Assembly: GCF_950295315.1 (NCBI RefSeq)
Contig: NC_080177.1
Span: 84,882,716 to 84,946,715, forward strand
Length of the DNA stretch: 64,000 bases
Origin: Erinaceus europaeus
Taxonomy: Eukaryota; Chordata; Mammalia; Eulipotyphla; Erinaceidae
Reading direction: 5' to 3'
Part shown: piece after piece, positions 20,885-31,059 of the stretch
How positions within the stretch are numbered: position 1 is the first letter of the stretch
Layout: the number at the start of each line of letters is the position of its first letter
Translations under genes and position numbers: made by a program
Notes under the pieces: generated by a model
What the model was told of the DNA's origin: nothing
What the model saw: only the letters and a program-made list of their open reading frames with translations
Database searches by the model: none

Positions 20885-21640
20885 CTTTTTAAAAAAAAAT
20901 TTTATTTATAAAATGGAAATAAAACCATAGGATAAGAAGGGTACAATTCCCACCACCAGATCTCCGTATCCCATCCCCTCCCCTGATAGCTTTCCTGTTA
21001 TTTATCCCTCTGGGAGCATGGACCCAGGGTCATTGTGGGATGCAGAAGGTGGAAGGGTCTGGCTTCTGTAATTGCTTCCCCGCTGAACATGGGTGTTGAC
21101 AGGTGGATCCATACTCCCAGCCTGTCTCTCTCTTTCCCTAGTGGGGCAGGGCTCTGGGGAAGCAGAGCTCCAGGACACATTGGTGGGGTCATCTGCCCAG
21201 GGAAGTCTGGTTGGCATCATGGTAGCATCTGGAACCTGGTGGCTGAAAAAAGAGTTAACATATAGAGCCAAACAAATTGTTGGCCAATCATGAACCTAAA
21301 GGCTGTAATAGTGCAGATGAAGATTTGGGGTCTCCAGTTTGAAGACAGCTCTTAGGCCTTATTTTAATTATATTCCAAAGGCTCCTTGACTGTATCAGTT
21401 TCTGCCTGATCCTGACATCTGATATGCAGGTGGACCCAAGTTATTGTCTGGCAAGATGATGTCATGGCTGGAAAAAGGGCTAGAAAGCTGGATCAGGGAA
21501 GACAGTAGCTTTCAAATATGGGAAAAGTGTATAAATATTATTGATTGTACACCCCATCAATTTGATCTGGGGCCCATATTCAGCATAGAAGCCTGTGTAA
21601 CCCCTGCATCTCTGTAGGCCCGAACTTGCATTCTGCGAAA
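20885..21640 (-). mobile_element. Tail-family repeat
   Basis: A clean 3' end (TTTTATTTATAAAATGGAAA) and full body in minus orientation, through GGTTGGCATCATGGTAGC and GATGATGTCATGGCTGG to the GGGGCCCATATTCAGC block. 5'-truncated near 21640. Confidence 0.9.
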
Positions 21641-22070
21641 AGATGATTCGTAACTGTGGGTGGAACCCTGGATGCCCACTGTAAACATGACATTCTATTT
21701 CTTTGCTGGTTTTGTATGTTAAACACTGCTTCCTGCTGCACTAAATCAGTAAGATCTGTACCCCAAATGCCGACAGGTCTTATTAGAATATAAGAGCCTT
21801 TATGTTTTCACATTATAGGCACTGCTTCCTCACACCTCTAACTCAGTTATACAAGTAATTGATTTTACCCTACTCCATGGGATGATATTATATGAGGCTG
21901 TGAACTGATTTTTGTTGTTGCTTCATTTTCATTTTTCGCTTTGTTTCTTATCACCCTGTACGTGTTGGTGAGTATTCAGTATTATACATTCAGAGTATGT
22001 CTATGAAGCTTTCATATGGTCACATATGTACAAACACAAAAACTCAAGATGGTGCTTAGAAGAAGTAAAG
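21641..22070. other. Unique AT-rich DNA
   Basis: Separates two tail-family copies in opposite orientations (20885-21640 minus, 22080-23045 plus). No gene seen. Confidence 0.35.
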
Positions 22071-22079
22071 CGATCAGGA

Positions 22080-23047
22080 ACAGCACAATAGACCCCTTTG
22101 TGGGCCCCCATAGGACCTTGCCCTCAAATTGGATAAACAACGGTAGAGAATGTTCCATCCTCTGAAGGGAGGCTGGACAACACACTCTATGCTACACCTG
22201 AGGAAGATGGGTCAATATTGGGGCAGCTTGGAATGTTCCTGCTCACGACCACAGAATGTGAGCTCAGATCTAGAGGGATGCAGAGGTCACACAGGCTCCT
22301 AAGCTGAATATGGGCCCCAGATCACATCAAATCGATGGGGTTTACAGTCAACAATATTTATACCCCTTCCCCATATTAGGGAGCTACTCTCTTCCCTGAT
22401 CCAGTTTTCTGGTCCTTTTCCCAGCCAGGACATCATCTCCCCAGACAATAACTTGGATCCACCTGTATATCAGATTTCAGGCTTAGGCAAAAACAAACAA
22501 ACAAACAAAAAACACTAGTATAGGCACAGGCCCTTTGAAATATAACTAAAATATGCCTACTAGCTATCCACAAATGGAGGACCCCCCCAACACTTCATCT
22601 GCACTATTCCAGCCTTTAGGTTCATGACTGTTCAACAATTTGTTTGGCTTTGTATGTTAAGTCTCTTTTCAGCCCCCAGGTTCCAGATGCTACCAGGATG
22701 CTGATCAGACTTCCCTGGACAGACAACCCCACCCATGTGTCCTGGAGCTCCGCTTCCCCAGAGCCCTGCCCCACTAGGAAAAGAGAGAGGCAGACTGGGA
22801 GTATGGATCCACCTGCCAACACCCATGTTCAGCGGGGAGCAATTACAGAAGCCAGACCTTCCACCTTCTGCCTCCCACAATGACCCTGGGTCCATGCTCC
22901 CAGAGGGATATAGAATGGGAAAGCTATCAGGGGAGGGGGTGGGATATGGAGTTCTGGTGGTGGGACTTGTGTGAAGCTATACCCCTCTTATCCTATGGTT
23001 TTTGTCAGTGTTTCCTTTTTATAAATACATTTTTTAAAAAAAAATAA
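22080..23047 (+). mobile_element. Tail-family repeat, plus orientation
   Basis: The clearest sense copy: GATCAGGAACAGCACAATAG, GGGGCAGCTTGGAATGTTCC, TTATTGTCTGG in reverse sense, then CTATCAGGGGAGGGGG, CCTATGGTTTTTGTCAG and a TTTATAAATACATTTTTTAAA end. It is A-tailed at the 3' end and cut at the 5' end, the usual pattern of target-primed LINE insertion. Confidence 0.9.
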
Positions 23048-23389
23048 GGCACTATTGGGTAAGTCAGACTCTTTTCCTGTTTTCTAGTACTTGTTTATTT
23101 TAAATGTGTCCTGGTTACTGTATGTAACTCTATTTCTCACCTATGCCATACAAGTAGTTACATAGAAGTGCTTAATTAACTCCCTTAGACTAGTACAAAT
23201 ACAGCAAACACATATATGTTATCCAAATGTAGGCCTAAATATCACTCTATGATTTTTTTATTTGTAGACCCAAAATTATAAATTCTATGAGTCATATAAT
23301 CCAAGAGACACATGATCTGGAAAAATACCGTGTTTTGTAGAATAGGGATTTTCTTTTCTTTTTTCTTCTAGGTTTTTCTTACTTTCTTT

Positions 23390-23660
23390 TTAAATTTCTT
23401 TATTGGGGAATTGATGGTTTACATTCAAAAGTAAAATAAGATACAATAGGTTGTACATGTGTAACATTTCCCAATTTTCCACATAACAATTCAACCTCCA
23501 CTAGGTCCCCCTCTGCCTTCATGTTCCAGGACCTGAGCCTCCCCGCACCCCCACATACACACTAGATTCCTTTACTTTGGTGCAATACACCAACTCCAGT
23601 CCACATTCTGCTTTGTGTTTTCCCTTCTGTTCTTATCTTTCAACTTCTGGCTATGAATGA
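23390..23660 (-). mobile_element. L1 3'UTR
   Basis: Minus-strand copy of the L1 3'UTR seen at 541-720 and 1000-1183. It shows TTTATTGGGGAATTGATGG (poly(A)-signal side), CACTAGGTCCCCCTCTG, TTTGGTGCAATACACC and AATGAAATCATCCCAT. Confidence 0.85.
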
Positions 23661-24650
23661 AATCATCCCATATAGCATAGGGGTTTTCATCTTTGTTGAT
23701 ACATCAGAAATATCTGGAGGCATTCTCCAAAAACAGATTACTCAACATTTTCGCACTAGTAATCCAGAATTATTGAAGAGAGTTTTGGTCAGCTCTGTCA
23801 TTTGCATATCTAATGGGAAGAAGGATGTCCTGGGATCTCTCCTAATCTCTAGAAATAACTGGGGTGGAGACAGTAGAGGGTGTGAGGAAATCACTCTAAA
23901 ATCTGAATTTCTGTTTCTTATTTTTTATGTATAGGGACCCAAATTTGCCTCAACATTATATGCAATAAGCATATATAAAGAAGTAAAAATGTTACATTCA
24001 TATAAAATTCATCTATATCACTCAGTTTGTATCTCTTTAGGGAGATATAGCAATGAAAGATCCAGATTCTGTGTGTGTGTTTGAGAGAGAGAGGGAGAGG
24101 GAGAGTGAGAGAGGGAGAGGGAGAGGGAGAGAGGGAGAGGGAGAGTGAGAGAGGGAGAGGGAGAGAGTCTATACATCTTTATCTAGATCTGTCTATCATA
24201 TATGCACCTGAACATTCTCAGGAAAACCTGATATGTCTAATTCTGAATACCAGTGCTTAGTATTTGTGGCACTTTTGAGATAGACCAGATCTGTCTTTCC
24301 TTTTCTGTCAAAGAATGGGTAAGATTTAATGGTTGTGATATGATTTATTGTTTGAAATTGGAAAATGTTAATTGTTGATTAAATATTTAAAATACTGCAA
24401 AAATAATCATCATGAATAGTTATTGCAGAAGAGCAAGCAATTAATGCTCCTCACTGGTAACATTGGCTCACTTTAAATACGTTAATAGCATGTAGAATTT
24501 ATTCTTGCACTGACAATTTCTGAGACTGGATGTTTTATTTTTCTTCTGCAACTAATGATGATGAGTCCAAGCATTTTCAATGATATTTTGGGTCATAATT
24601 TAGTTTTAAGTCCACTCAGATTACATAAAATTTCTAGTTTCTTGGCTTTT
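23661..24650. other. Unique DNA with a GAGAGG-rich microsatellite
   Basis: A purine-rich GAGAGG/GAGAGT run lies at 24083-24168. Otherwise there is no recognised repeat or coding exon. Confidence 0.4.
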
Positions 24651-24923
24651 TAAAATTTTATTTAATAATTATTGACAAGACCATAGGAGGGGTACAATTC
24701 CACACAATGCCAACCACCAGAGTTCCCTGTCCCCTCCCTTCCCTTGATAGCTTTCCTGTTCTTGATCCCTCTGGGATTATGGACCAGAATTCTCTACGGG
24801 GAGCAGAAGGTGGGAGGTCTGACTTCTGTAATTGTTTTTCCACTAGACATGGTTGTTGGCAGGTGGATCCACACCCCCAGCCTGTGTCTGTCTGTCCCTA
24901 GTGGGGCAGGACTCTGGGGAGGG
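24651..24923 (-). mobile_element. Tail-family repeat, 3' half, split by a provirus
   Basis: ATTGACAAGACCATAGG, CACCAGAGTTCCCTGTCCCC, CAGGTGGATCC and GTGGGGCAGGACTCTGGGG. The text breaks at 24923 and resumes at 27410 with GGTTCCAGGACACATGGG, the exact expected continuation. Confidence 0.88.
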
Positions 24924-25344
24924 TGTTGTATGCTTTACATTGGGTAGTTCTCCCCCGCCAAGAGAATTGGATCAGTCCAGTTAGTTTCGCGGGCCTGCTT
25001 GGCCCCGCCCCGAAGGAACCCCGTCAGAGTTACAGAGTTCCAGAGTTGGAGAGTTTCAGAGTTCGAGAGTAAGAGAGAATTCCACAGTTGGAGAATTGAA
25101 GAGTTACAGAGTTACAGAGTTAGAGGGTTTCAGAGTTTCAGAGTTCCTGAGTTCCAGAGTGAGAGAGAGTGCTTGCGCCGCCGCAAAGAGACAACAGAGT
25201 TCTGTTTGGTGATTAGTTTGGTTTAGTTTATGAATCGTTGCTCCTGAATAAAGAAATACAGCTTCCCTGCCCAGCCGTTGTCTCCGCGTCTCTGTTATCC
25301 ACCCGTGAAGCCAGCCCGGCCAGAGCATCCGAATTTTAACAACA
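24924..25344 (+). repeat. 5' LTR of the short provirus
   Basis: TG...CA ends (TGTTGTATGC to AACAACA). U3 carries a long array of CAGAGTT-type 7-9-bp repeats (about 25025-25165), then GCTTGCGCCGCCGCAAAGAG with an inverted TTGCG/CGCAA pair, and CCTGAATAAAG as a likely poly(A) signal. The last 70 bp differ from the 3' LTR more than the rest does. Confidence 0.9.
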
Positions 25345-25346
25345 AA

Positions 25347-25363
25347 TGGCGCCCACGTGGACC
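25347..25363 (+). promoter_or_regulatory. Retroviral primer-binding site, lysine-tRNA type
   Basis: TGGCGCCCACGTGGACC lies 2 bases after the LTR end. It resembles the tRNA-Lys(1,2) complement used by betaretrovirus-like elements, with a missing A and 3' changes, so pairing is imperfect. Confidence 0.75.
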
Positions 25364-25414
25364 TGACCTGCGCATCTCTCAGATAAGTGAAGACAATTTG
25401 GCTACCTATGCACG

Positions 25415-26161
25415 ATGGCCTTCTCTTCTGCTTGTGAAGAGATCTCCAAAGGCCTCTGCTCTTTCTTCACGAGACTGTTTTGCTGTTTCTGGAACATTTA
25501 TCTCTGGACCACCCTGTGGTTTCCACTCACTTGGGCGAACTCAGAACAGCCAGCGGGAAGAGCCAGCGGGAGGGAGGCGAGGCGCGGAGCTGCCGTTTCC
25601 ATCTGGTTAAACAGCCAGCCAGCCGGCTGCGCCCAGACAACCCCGCGCACCGCGCCTGCAGCCCCGCAGCCCCGCAGCCCGCAGGAGGCCGACGCCAGCA
25701 CGCAGGAGTCCGATGCCAACACGCTGGAGCCCGATGCCAACACGCAAGAGCCCGAGGCCAGCCCACAGGAGCCGGCTCTCCACCGCGTGGCGCAGGGCAC
25801 TGGACGTGGGATCCCTCCACGCTGCTCGGCCACTGCGAGCAGGGCAGCAGACAAGGCAGGGCCATGGGGCAGGGCCGCGGCGGCCTATCATGGCCACCAC
25901 CCCTGGGCACCTAGGCCCACGCCTTCTACAAAACTGGCCCGCCTGCCCTCTTGCTATGAATTCTGGGATGATCCCAGACCTCCCGGACCCCCGGGCTCCC
26001 TGCCGAAACTGGGCACACGAGATCTCCAGCCGCCGGTCCGGTCTGAAGGCAGACAAGCTGGAGTACGCAGAGATTTGTGCAGAGATCGCAACCTGCAATT
26101 CCTAGAAGTGAAGCTGCGCGGGAAGCCACCTCCGGATGGTGAACCCCCCCCCAACAACTAA
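25415..26161 (+). CDS. Internal ORF of the short provirus, 248 codons, function unknown
   Basis: The frame opens 52 bases after the primer-binding site and is the first long ORF of the proviral RNA, the place gag would occupy. It does not resemble a gag protein that I know: there is no Gly-2 myristoylation signal, no major homology region and no CCHC zinc knuckle. Residues 1-45 include a hydrophobic, aromatic and Cys-rich stretch (about 16-43: LFCCFWNIYLWTTLWF). The middle is Pro/Ala/Gln/Glu-rich with four 7-residue repeats (EADASTQ, ESDANTL, EPDANTQ, EPEASPQ) coded by a 21-bp tandem repeat at 25690-25773. The C-terminal part is basic and Pro-rich. The GC-rich DNA also leaves other frames open on both strands, so translation is unproven. 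It may be a degenerate leader or a captured sequence. Confidence 0.35.
   Translation: MAFSSACEEISKGLCSFFTRLFCCFWNIYLWTTLWFPLTWANSEQPAGRASGREARRGAAVSIWLNSQPAGCAQTTPRTAPAAPQPRSPQEADASTQESDANTLEPDANTQEPEASPQEPALHRVAQGTGRGIPPRCSATASRAADKAGPWGRAAAAYHGHHPWAPRPTPSTKLARLPSCYEFWDDPRPPGPPGSLPKLGTRDLQPPVRSEGRQAGVRRDLCRDRNLQFLEVKLRGKPPPDGEPPPNN
25690..25773 (+). repeat. 21-bp tandem repeat, four copies, inside the proviral ORF
   Basis: Four consecutive 21-bp units follow the pattern GATGCCAACACGCAGGAGCCC with a few substitutions each. They keep the reading frame of the 248-codon ORF. Confidence 0.85.
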
Positions 26162-26973
26162 GACAGTACAGATTTAAATTCGTGTTTAAAATGACATGTC
26201 TTCGTAACAAAGGTTTCTCTCCTTGTGTATTAATGACCATGTTTATGTATATGTTTAAAGTTTGGTAAACAGTAACTTTAAGGCTAAATTCTTACTAGTC
26301 AAAGTTAAATGAAAAAGGTTTTCAACGTAATTCTCATAAAGATAAAATTAACTTACATTTAAAGTCTGAGGTAAAAATTAGTTAACAATCAATATATTTT
26401 AACTAAGTTGGTCTAAACAAAAGGTTAAATAGATTTGTTGATATATAAAACTCTTCATTACCTTCTCTATTAGAAATGGTAGATCACACAATGGCTATGC
26501 TAATTATTCTCATGCCTGAAGTTTCCTTTCCTGACTCCACCTTGAATGGGTGTAACAAAAGGTTAAAAGATGTTGTTGGTATGTAAAAGTCTCAAATTCC
26601 TTCTCTATTAGAAACGTTGGATCGTGCAGTAGATATGCTAATAACAAGTTTTGTTTCATAGTAAGTAAATTGCAGCCAGCTGCCTTTGGGACTCTAGGCT
26701 GTTCCCCGCCCCCATGCAAATGCCTGTCAAGAAAGTACACCCCCCAGAGGCAAGAAATGTTTTTTTTTTAAGCTGATAAAGTTTTGCCCACAGAGGCAAA
26801 AAATGGCCGGCCCCCTCAGGCCTTCCCTTGGCAACACACTGGTTCTTGTTACTTGCTTACATGTTTCTCCATGTTTGTGCCAGTTTCTTTTTTAAAAATG
26901 CCTGTATGATATATGTTTCTGTTCACCCCACACCCTTGATACTATAGTCATTTAGTTAAAAAGAAAAGGGGGA
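26162..26973 (+). other. AT-rich 3' internal region and polypurine tract of the short provirus
   Basis: About 800 bp without an ORF. Two diverged copies of a block of about 100-150 bp lie at 26415-26530 and 26558-26660 (each with AAAAGGTTAAA, CCTTCTCTATTAGAAA and ATATGCTAAT-like text). The region ends with CACACCCTTGATACTATAG and the polypurine tract AAAAAGAAAAGGGGGA, which would prime plus-strand DNA synthesis. Confidence 0.7.
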
Positions 26974-26975
26974 AT

Positions 26976-27409
26976 TGTTGTATGCTTTACATTGGGTAGT
27001 TCTCCCCCGCCAAGAGAATTGGATCAGTCCAGTTAGTTTCGCAGGCCTGCTTGGCCCCGCCCCGAAGGAACTTGTCAGAGTTCCAGAGTTCCAGAGTTGG
27101 AGAGTTTCAGAGTTCGAGAGTAAGAGAGAATTCCACAGTTGGAGAGTTGAAGAGTTCCAGAGTTACAGAGTTACAGAGTTAGAGGGTTTCAGAGTTTCAG
27201 AGTTCCTGAGTTCCAGAGTGAGAGAGAGTGCTTGCGCCGCCGCAAAGAGACAGCAGAGTTCTGTTTGGTGATTAGTTTGGTTTAGTTTATGAATCGTTCC
27301 TGAATAAAGAAATACAGCTTCCCTGCCCAGCCTTATGTCTCTGGTCGTCTCTGTTACCCGCCTGTGAAGCTAGTCCGGCCAGCTGGAGCTGTCCGAATTT
27401 TTAACAAAA
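26976..27409 (+). repeat. 3' LTR of the short provirus
   Basis: 434 bp, very similar to the 5' LTR through U3 and the CAGAGTT array but with one array unit more. Its terminal 70 bp instead match the solo LTR at 2194 (TATGTCTCTGGTCGTCTCTG). The last base pairs read AACAAAA instead of AACAACA. Confidence 0.88.
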
Positions 27410-27480
27410 GGAAGGGAGGTTCCAGGACACATGGGTGAGGGTGTCTGCCCAGGGAAGTCAGGGTGGCGTCATGGCAGCAC
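27410..27480 (-). mobile_element. Tail-family repeat, resumed part
   Basis: GGTTCCAGGACACATGGGTG, CCCAGGGAAGTCAGG and GGCGTCATGGCAGCACCTGC complete the copy split by the provirus. Confidence 0.8.
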
Positions 27481-28080
27481 CTGCAGCTTGGTGGGACAGT
27501 TCTGTATCTGCTTTGTCCCTTTCAGCAGCCCATTGCCAGCCCATAGATGGCTGTGTTGCTCTGCCGTGGTTCCACTGTGACCCTGTAGTCCCCTTCCTCT
27601 CCCACTGGCCTAGAAGCCCTGCCAATATGCGAATTCTGGGGTTTCCTTCTTGTAGAGAGAATGCCCTTCTCGTGGTGCATCCTGTGAGGACCCATTCATT
27701 GGGGAAACTGACGATCCTTCCTAGCCGACTGAATCCACATGGATCCCAGTCACTTTCAAAGCCAGCAACAAGCAGCTCCTGACAGCTTTCAACCTGACCT
27801 GTTGACTGGCTACGGAAGAAGGGCAAACGCTAGAAGAAGAAGAGAGAATGCCCGGCGTTGTCTTCAAGCCGCCCTCCAGACTCCACCCCCTTCGCTTTTT
27901 ATTCACATGGGATCCTGGCCTGTGCATCCCACTCTACGTGCCACCAACCAGCCTTACTTACATGCTCTTGCATGAAACTGTATCAGCAGGAGAAACCAGA
28001 AACTAGAAATATAAGGACAAAGTTCCCTCTAAAAACATGTTCAAACATCATCTCCCCTCATCTTCACTCACTATGTGAAT
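27481..28080. other. Unclassified GC-richer segment
   Basis: A 122-codon minus-strand frame (27458-27826) with fairly protein-like text (SDWDPCGFSRLGRI, EWVLTGCTTRRAF) overlaps other open frames on the plus strand. It may be the 5' part of the old repeat or another element. I do not recognise a family. Confidence 0.25.
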
Positions 28081-29260
28081 TCTAACCTAATACAGGCAAA
28101 TCCAAAAAACAAACTTCCGGGTAGGAATGTACTTGATGATTATACAGAATAAAATAACTGGAAGGTTTATAAATAGCTTGTGGCTGAACTGGCAGGCCTT
28201 CACCATTCGGGAGAAAATATTTCTAGACAACGCAGTACCACTCAGAATTATATCACAACCTTTTTAGAGCCAATTTTAATAGTGTCCTATTTAAAACATG
28301 TACTATATTCTGACCTATAAATATGTATCTGTAAACTGATAATTACTGACTCATGCCAGACTTTTAAAAAAACTTAGTAACTGGATGGTTTCTAAAAATA
28401 AGAACAGAAATACTTTCCAGACACAAGTTGTGCAATGATATGTGCAGATTGTTTGGTGAAGGAAACATATTTACTAACTAGCAAATAGAACTTGACGTTC
28501 CTTGAGATTTCATTTGTAGTGTTGTGGCTGAATTGATTGCACAGGAATTGCACTGCCTTCGTATTCCTTGAAGATGTGAGGGCAGCATTTTCTCCCTTCT
28601 ATTAAGCTATAAACAGCCTGAAGCCTTTTAAACCCAGAAGGTTTGATAAGAGCAATTGAAAAGCAGGAACAGAGTTTTAGCACTACTCTCCATTTCAGCA
28701 AAGAGAGATTAATTAAAGTCATTCTTCAACTACTGTGTCAGGACTTCAGTGGTCCAGGACTGCTAAAGGAGGAGAAACATGTGACAAGAATAACGTTTGT
28801 CTTCAAATGAAAAGAAGTGGAAATGAAGGAGGATTAAGCACAAAATGGCCACACCAGGTTTACAGCTGAGTATCTAGAGGATAGCCCGGTGCACAGAAGT
28901 CTGAGCCCACTGCAGTGATTCGTGTGTATTTATGTGTGGGGTGTGTTACCTTTTGGACAGAATAAGATATTGCCCTACTTAGAAAAATCCTAAGCTTAGG
29001 AAGGCCTTAACTCAGAAATTCCTCCACTTTCTTGTAAATATTCCTAAGGACTGACAAGTATCTAAGAATGATTCTATAATTGGATAGGTTAAAAAAAAGA
29101 AGAAGGAGAAGGAGGAGGAGAAGGAGAAGAAGAAGAAGTAGACTACTTGTAGAGTATAATAAGTTTGATAACATGACTCCTTAAATATAGCAAAATTACA
29201 AAAAAAAAGACTGTTGAATCACAATAATTGAAAATGTCCCACGCCATTAATATTTAAGTG
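28081..29260. other. Repeat-poor unique DNA
   Basis: About 1.2 kb with only a (GAA/GGA)n run at 29097-29138. No exon recognised. Confidence 0.35.
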
Positions 29261-29269
29261 AAATCCTCT

Positions 29270-29935
29270 TTTAAATTTATTAGTGATTTAATATTGATTT
29301 AAAAATTACATGTCAATAGGGGTATAAATCCACATTATTCCCACCACCAGGGTTCTGAGTCTTCAGTCTCCCCACTACAAGCCACCACACTTCCCCTAAG
29401 GTTGTAGACATGGGCCAGCCATCTTCTCTACAACTATCTGTCCACATTTATACATAATTGGCCCAGTTTTATTCTTGATTCAATCCTCTCTTCCCCTCCA
29501 AGCTGCTCATGACAACATTACTACCTCCATGTGTCCCTCTCCATTTCCACCTCTCTCTCCCTCTCTGGTGTTGATGGAGCTGGAGTTCAGAACCCTCTTA
29601 GCTTCCTCCTATCACTTTTCTCCTGCTGGGACTATGGATCAAGGCAGTTTTGAGGGTGCTGAAGGTGGGAGTTCTAGAATTCTGGAATTGCTTCTCCACT
29701 GGATGTGGGCATTGACAGGTCCATCCACACCCCCAGCCTGTCTCTGTCTTTCCCGAGTGGGTCAGAGCTCTGGAGATGGGAGGTTCCAGGACACACTGGT
29801 GAGGCCAACTGCCCAGAGAAGTCAGGATGGAATTATGTTAGCATCTGCAACTTGGTGTCTGGAAGGTGGCAGGACATAAATTGAGACAAAATGGTTAATT
29901 AACAAGAACCAAAAAGTAGGAATAGAGCAGATAAA
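29270..29935 (-). mobile_element. Tail-family repeat, old subtype
   Basis: Starts at the 3' side with TTATTAGTGATTTAATATTG and TCCCACCACCAGGGTTCTG. It contains an extra 230-bp block (29380-29610) absent from other copies, then CCTGCTGGGACTATGGATC, GGTGGGAGTTCTAG and GCATCTGCAACTTGG. It abuts the younger copy at about 29936. Confidence 0.75.
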
Positions 29936-30409
29936 GATATCTTATATATAGGATAAGAGGGGTACCATTCCACACAATTCCCACCACCAGAACTCCATAT
30001 CCCATCCCCTCCCCTGACAGCTTTCCTACTCTCTATTCCTCTGGGAGTATGGACCCAGAGTCATTGTGGGATGCAGAAGGTGGAAGGTCTGGCTTCTGTA
30101 ATTGCTTCCCTGCTCAACATGGACGTTGGCAGGTGGATCCACACTCCCAGCCTGTCTCTCTCTTTCCCTAGTGGGGCGGGGCTCTTTGGAAGTAGGGCTC
30201 CAGGACACATTGGTGGGGTCATCTGTCCAGGGAAGTCTGTTTGACATCATGGTAGCATCTGGAACCTGCTGGCTGAAAAAGAGTGAAGATAGAAAGCAGA
30301 ACAAATTCTTGACTAATCCTGAACCTAAAGGCAGGAATATAGCATATGAGATGTGGGGTCTTCATTTTGGAAACAGCTAGCAGGCCTATTTTAGCTATTT
30401 TCCAAGGGG
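29936..30409 (-). mobile_element. Tail-family 3' part of a fused L1
   Basis: Minus-strand 3' part (AGGATAAGAGGGGTACC, CCCTCCCCTGACAGC, GGAGTATGGACCCAGAGTC, CAAGGGGCCTAATAAG). At 30409/30410 it joins L1 5' sequence without a break, instead of the usual upstream tail-family sequence. Confidence 0.8.
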
Positions 30410-31008
30410 CCTAATAAGCTTCCTGTGCTCTGTCTTGGATAGTCTCTCTGCATCGGAGATTTCTTGGATTTCCCCTGTTTTGCTTCTATCTGCTTCTTGT
30501 GGCATATTTTTGTTTGTTTCTTTGTTTATGCATTTGTAGTGTTGGTTATTGTTGGCTAGCAGCTGGTGCTGTTGTGATCGCTAGGCTTCTCTTGTTTGTA
30601 TAATCCGAGGTGGTGCATGGGTGGGGTGTTTTGGGCTGTCTCGTGGTCGTGAAAACTTACCGTTTTTTTGTTGTGTCCTTGCCTTAAATTCAGAAGGTTA
30701 AAAAATACCTGGAGTCAAAGACTGAGAGGCTTTAAGCTCCCTTTTCTTTCCTTCTGGGTCTGATAACTGTGCTTACTGCCCTAAATGGCTGCTCTGGGCT
30801 GGGCTGCCCACCGGAGCTCTGGCTTGACTCAGTCTTTCTGCCCTGCCCTTCCTGCCCCGACCACGTGTGAGCACCCGGAGTCTGCAGGTCTTGCAGCTGT
30901 GGACCATGTGTCCAGCTGGGCCTCTAGTTGGGTTTAACTGTTGTTTTGGGGAGGGCGCCTATCTGATGGTGGCTATTCCTTAAACCACGCCTCCCAGAAG
31001 TCATGTAA
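30410..31008 (-). mobile_element. L1 5'UTR and ORF1 start, fused to the tail-family 3' end
   Basis: Read on the minus strand from 31008 it begins ACTTCTGGGAGGCGTGG, a typical L1 promoter/5'UTR opening. It passes through GC-rich 5'UTR text and an A-rich stretch to an ATG near 30512 that opens a frame reading MPQEADRSK...EIQEISDAERLSK. That is the style of an L1 ORF1p N-terminus. About 30 codons later it switches to tail-family sequence. ORF1 and all of ORF2 are missing, so it is an internally deleted L1. Confidence 0.65.
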
Positions 31009-31059
31009 GTAGGATACTAAATACACAAATACTTCTCTCTGCTTCTTGTTGTTGTTATT

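Larger units (their letters stand above)
24924..27409 (+). mobile_element. Short two-LTR endogenous provirus (non-autonomous, class II-like)
   Basis: A complete but short element of 2486 bp: 5' LTR (24924-25344), primer-binding site (25347-25363), internal region, polypurine tract (about 26960-26973) and 3' LTR (26976-27409). The flanks GGAGGG (24918-24923) and GGAAGG (27410-27415) are a 6-bp TSD with one change. The internal region is only about 1.6 kb, far too short for gag-pro-pol-env, and no reverse-transcriptase motif (YXDD-like) was seen. It therefore probably depended on a helper virus, as ETn- or VL30-type elements do. It sits inside a tail-family repeat. A solo LTR of the same family is at 2194. 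Confidence 0.88.

Noticed and set aside
21035..21271. Recurring frames of 60-95 codons with shared text such as SLSFPSGAGLWGS or TRLPWADDPTNVSWS, at many positions
   Set aside because: They are the same segment of the tail-family repeat translated in different copies. The frames differ in length and start from copy to copy and overlap on both strands, so protein-coding constraint is unlikely.
25550..26110. GC-rich, CpG-containing stretch resembling a CpG island or promoter
   Set aside because: It lies wholly inside the short provirus between primer site and AT-rich 3' region, so it is viral-derived rather than a host gene promoter.
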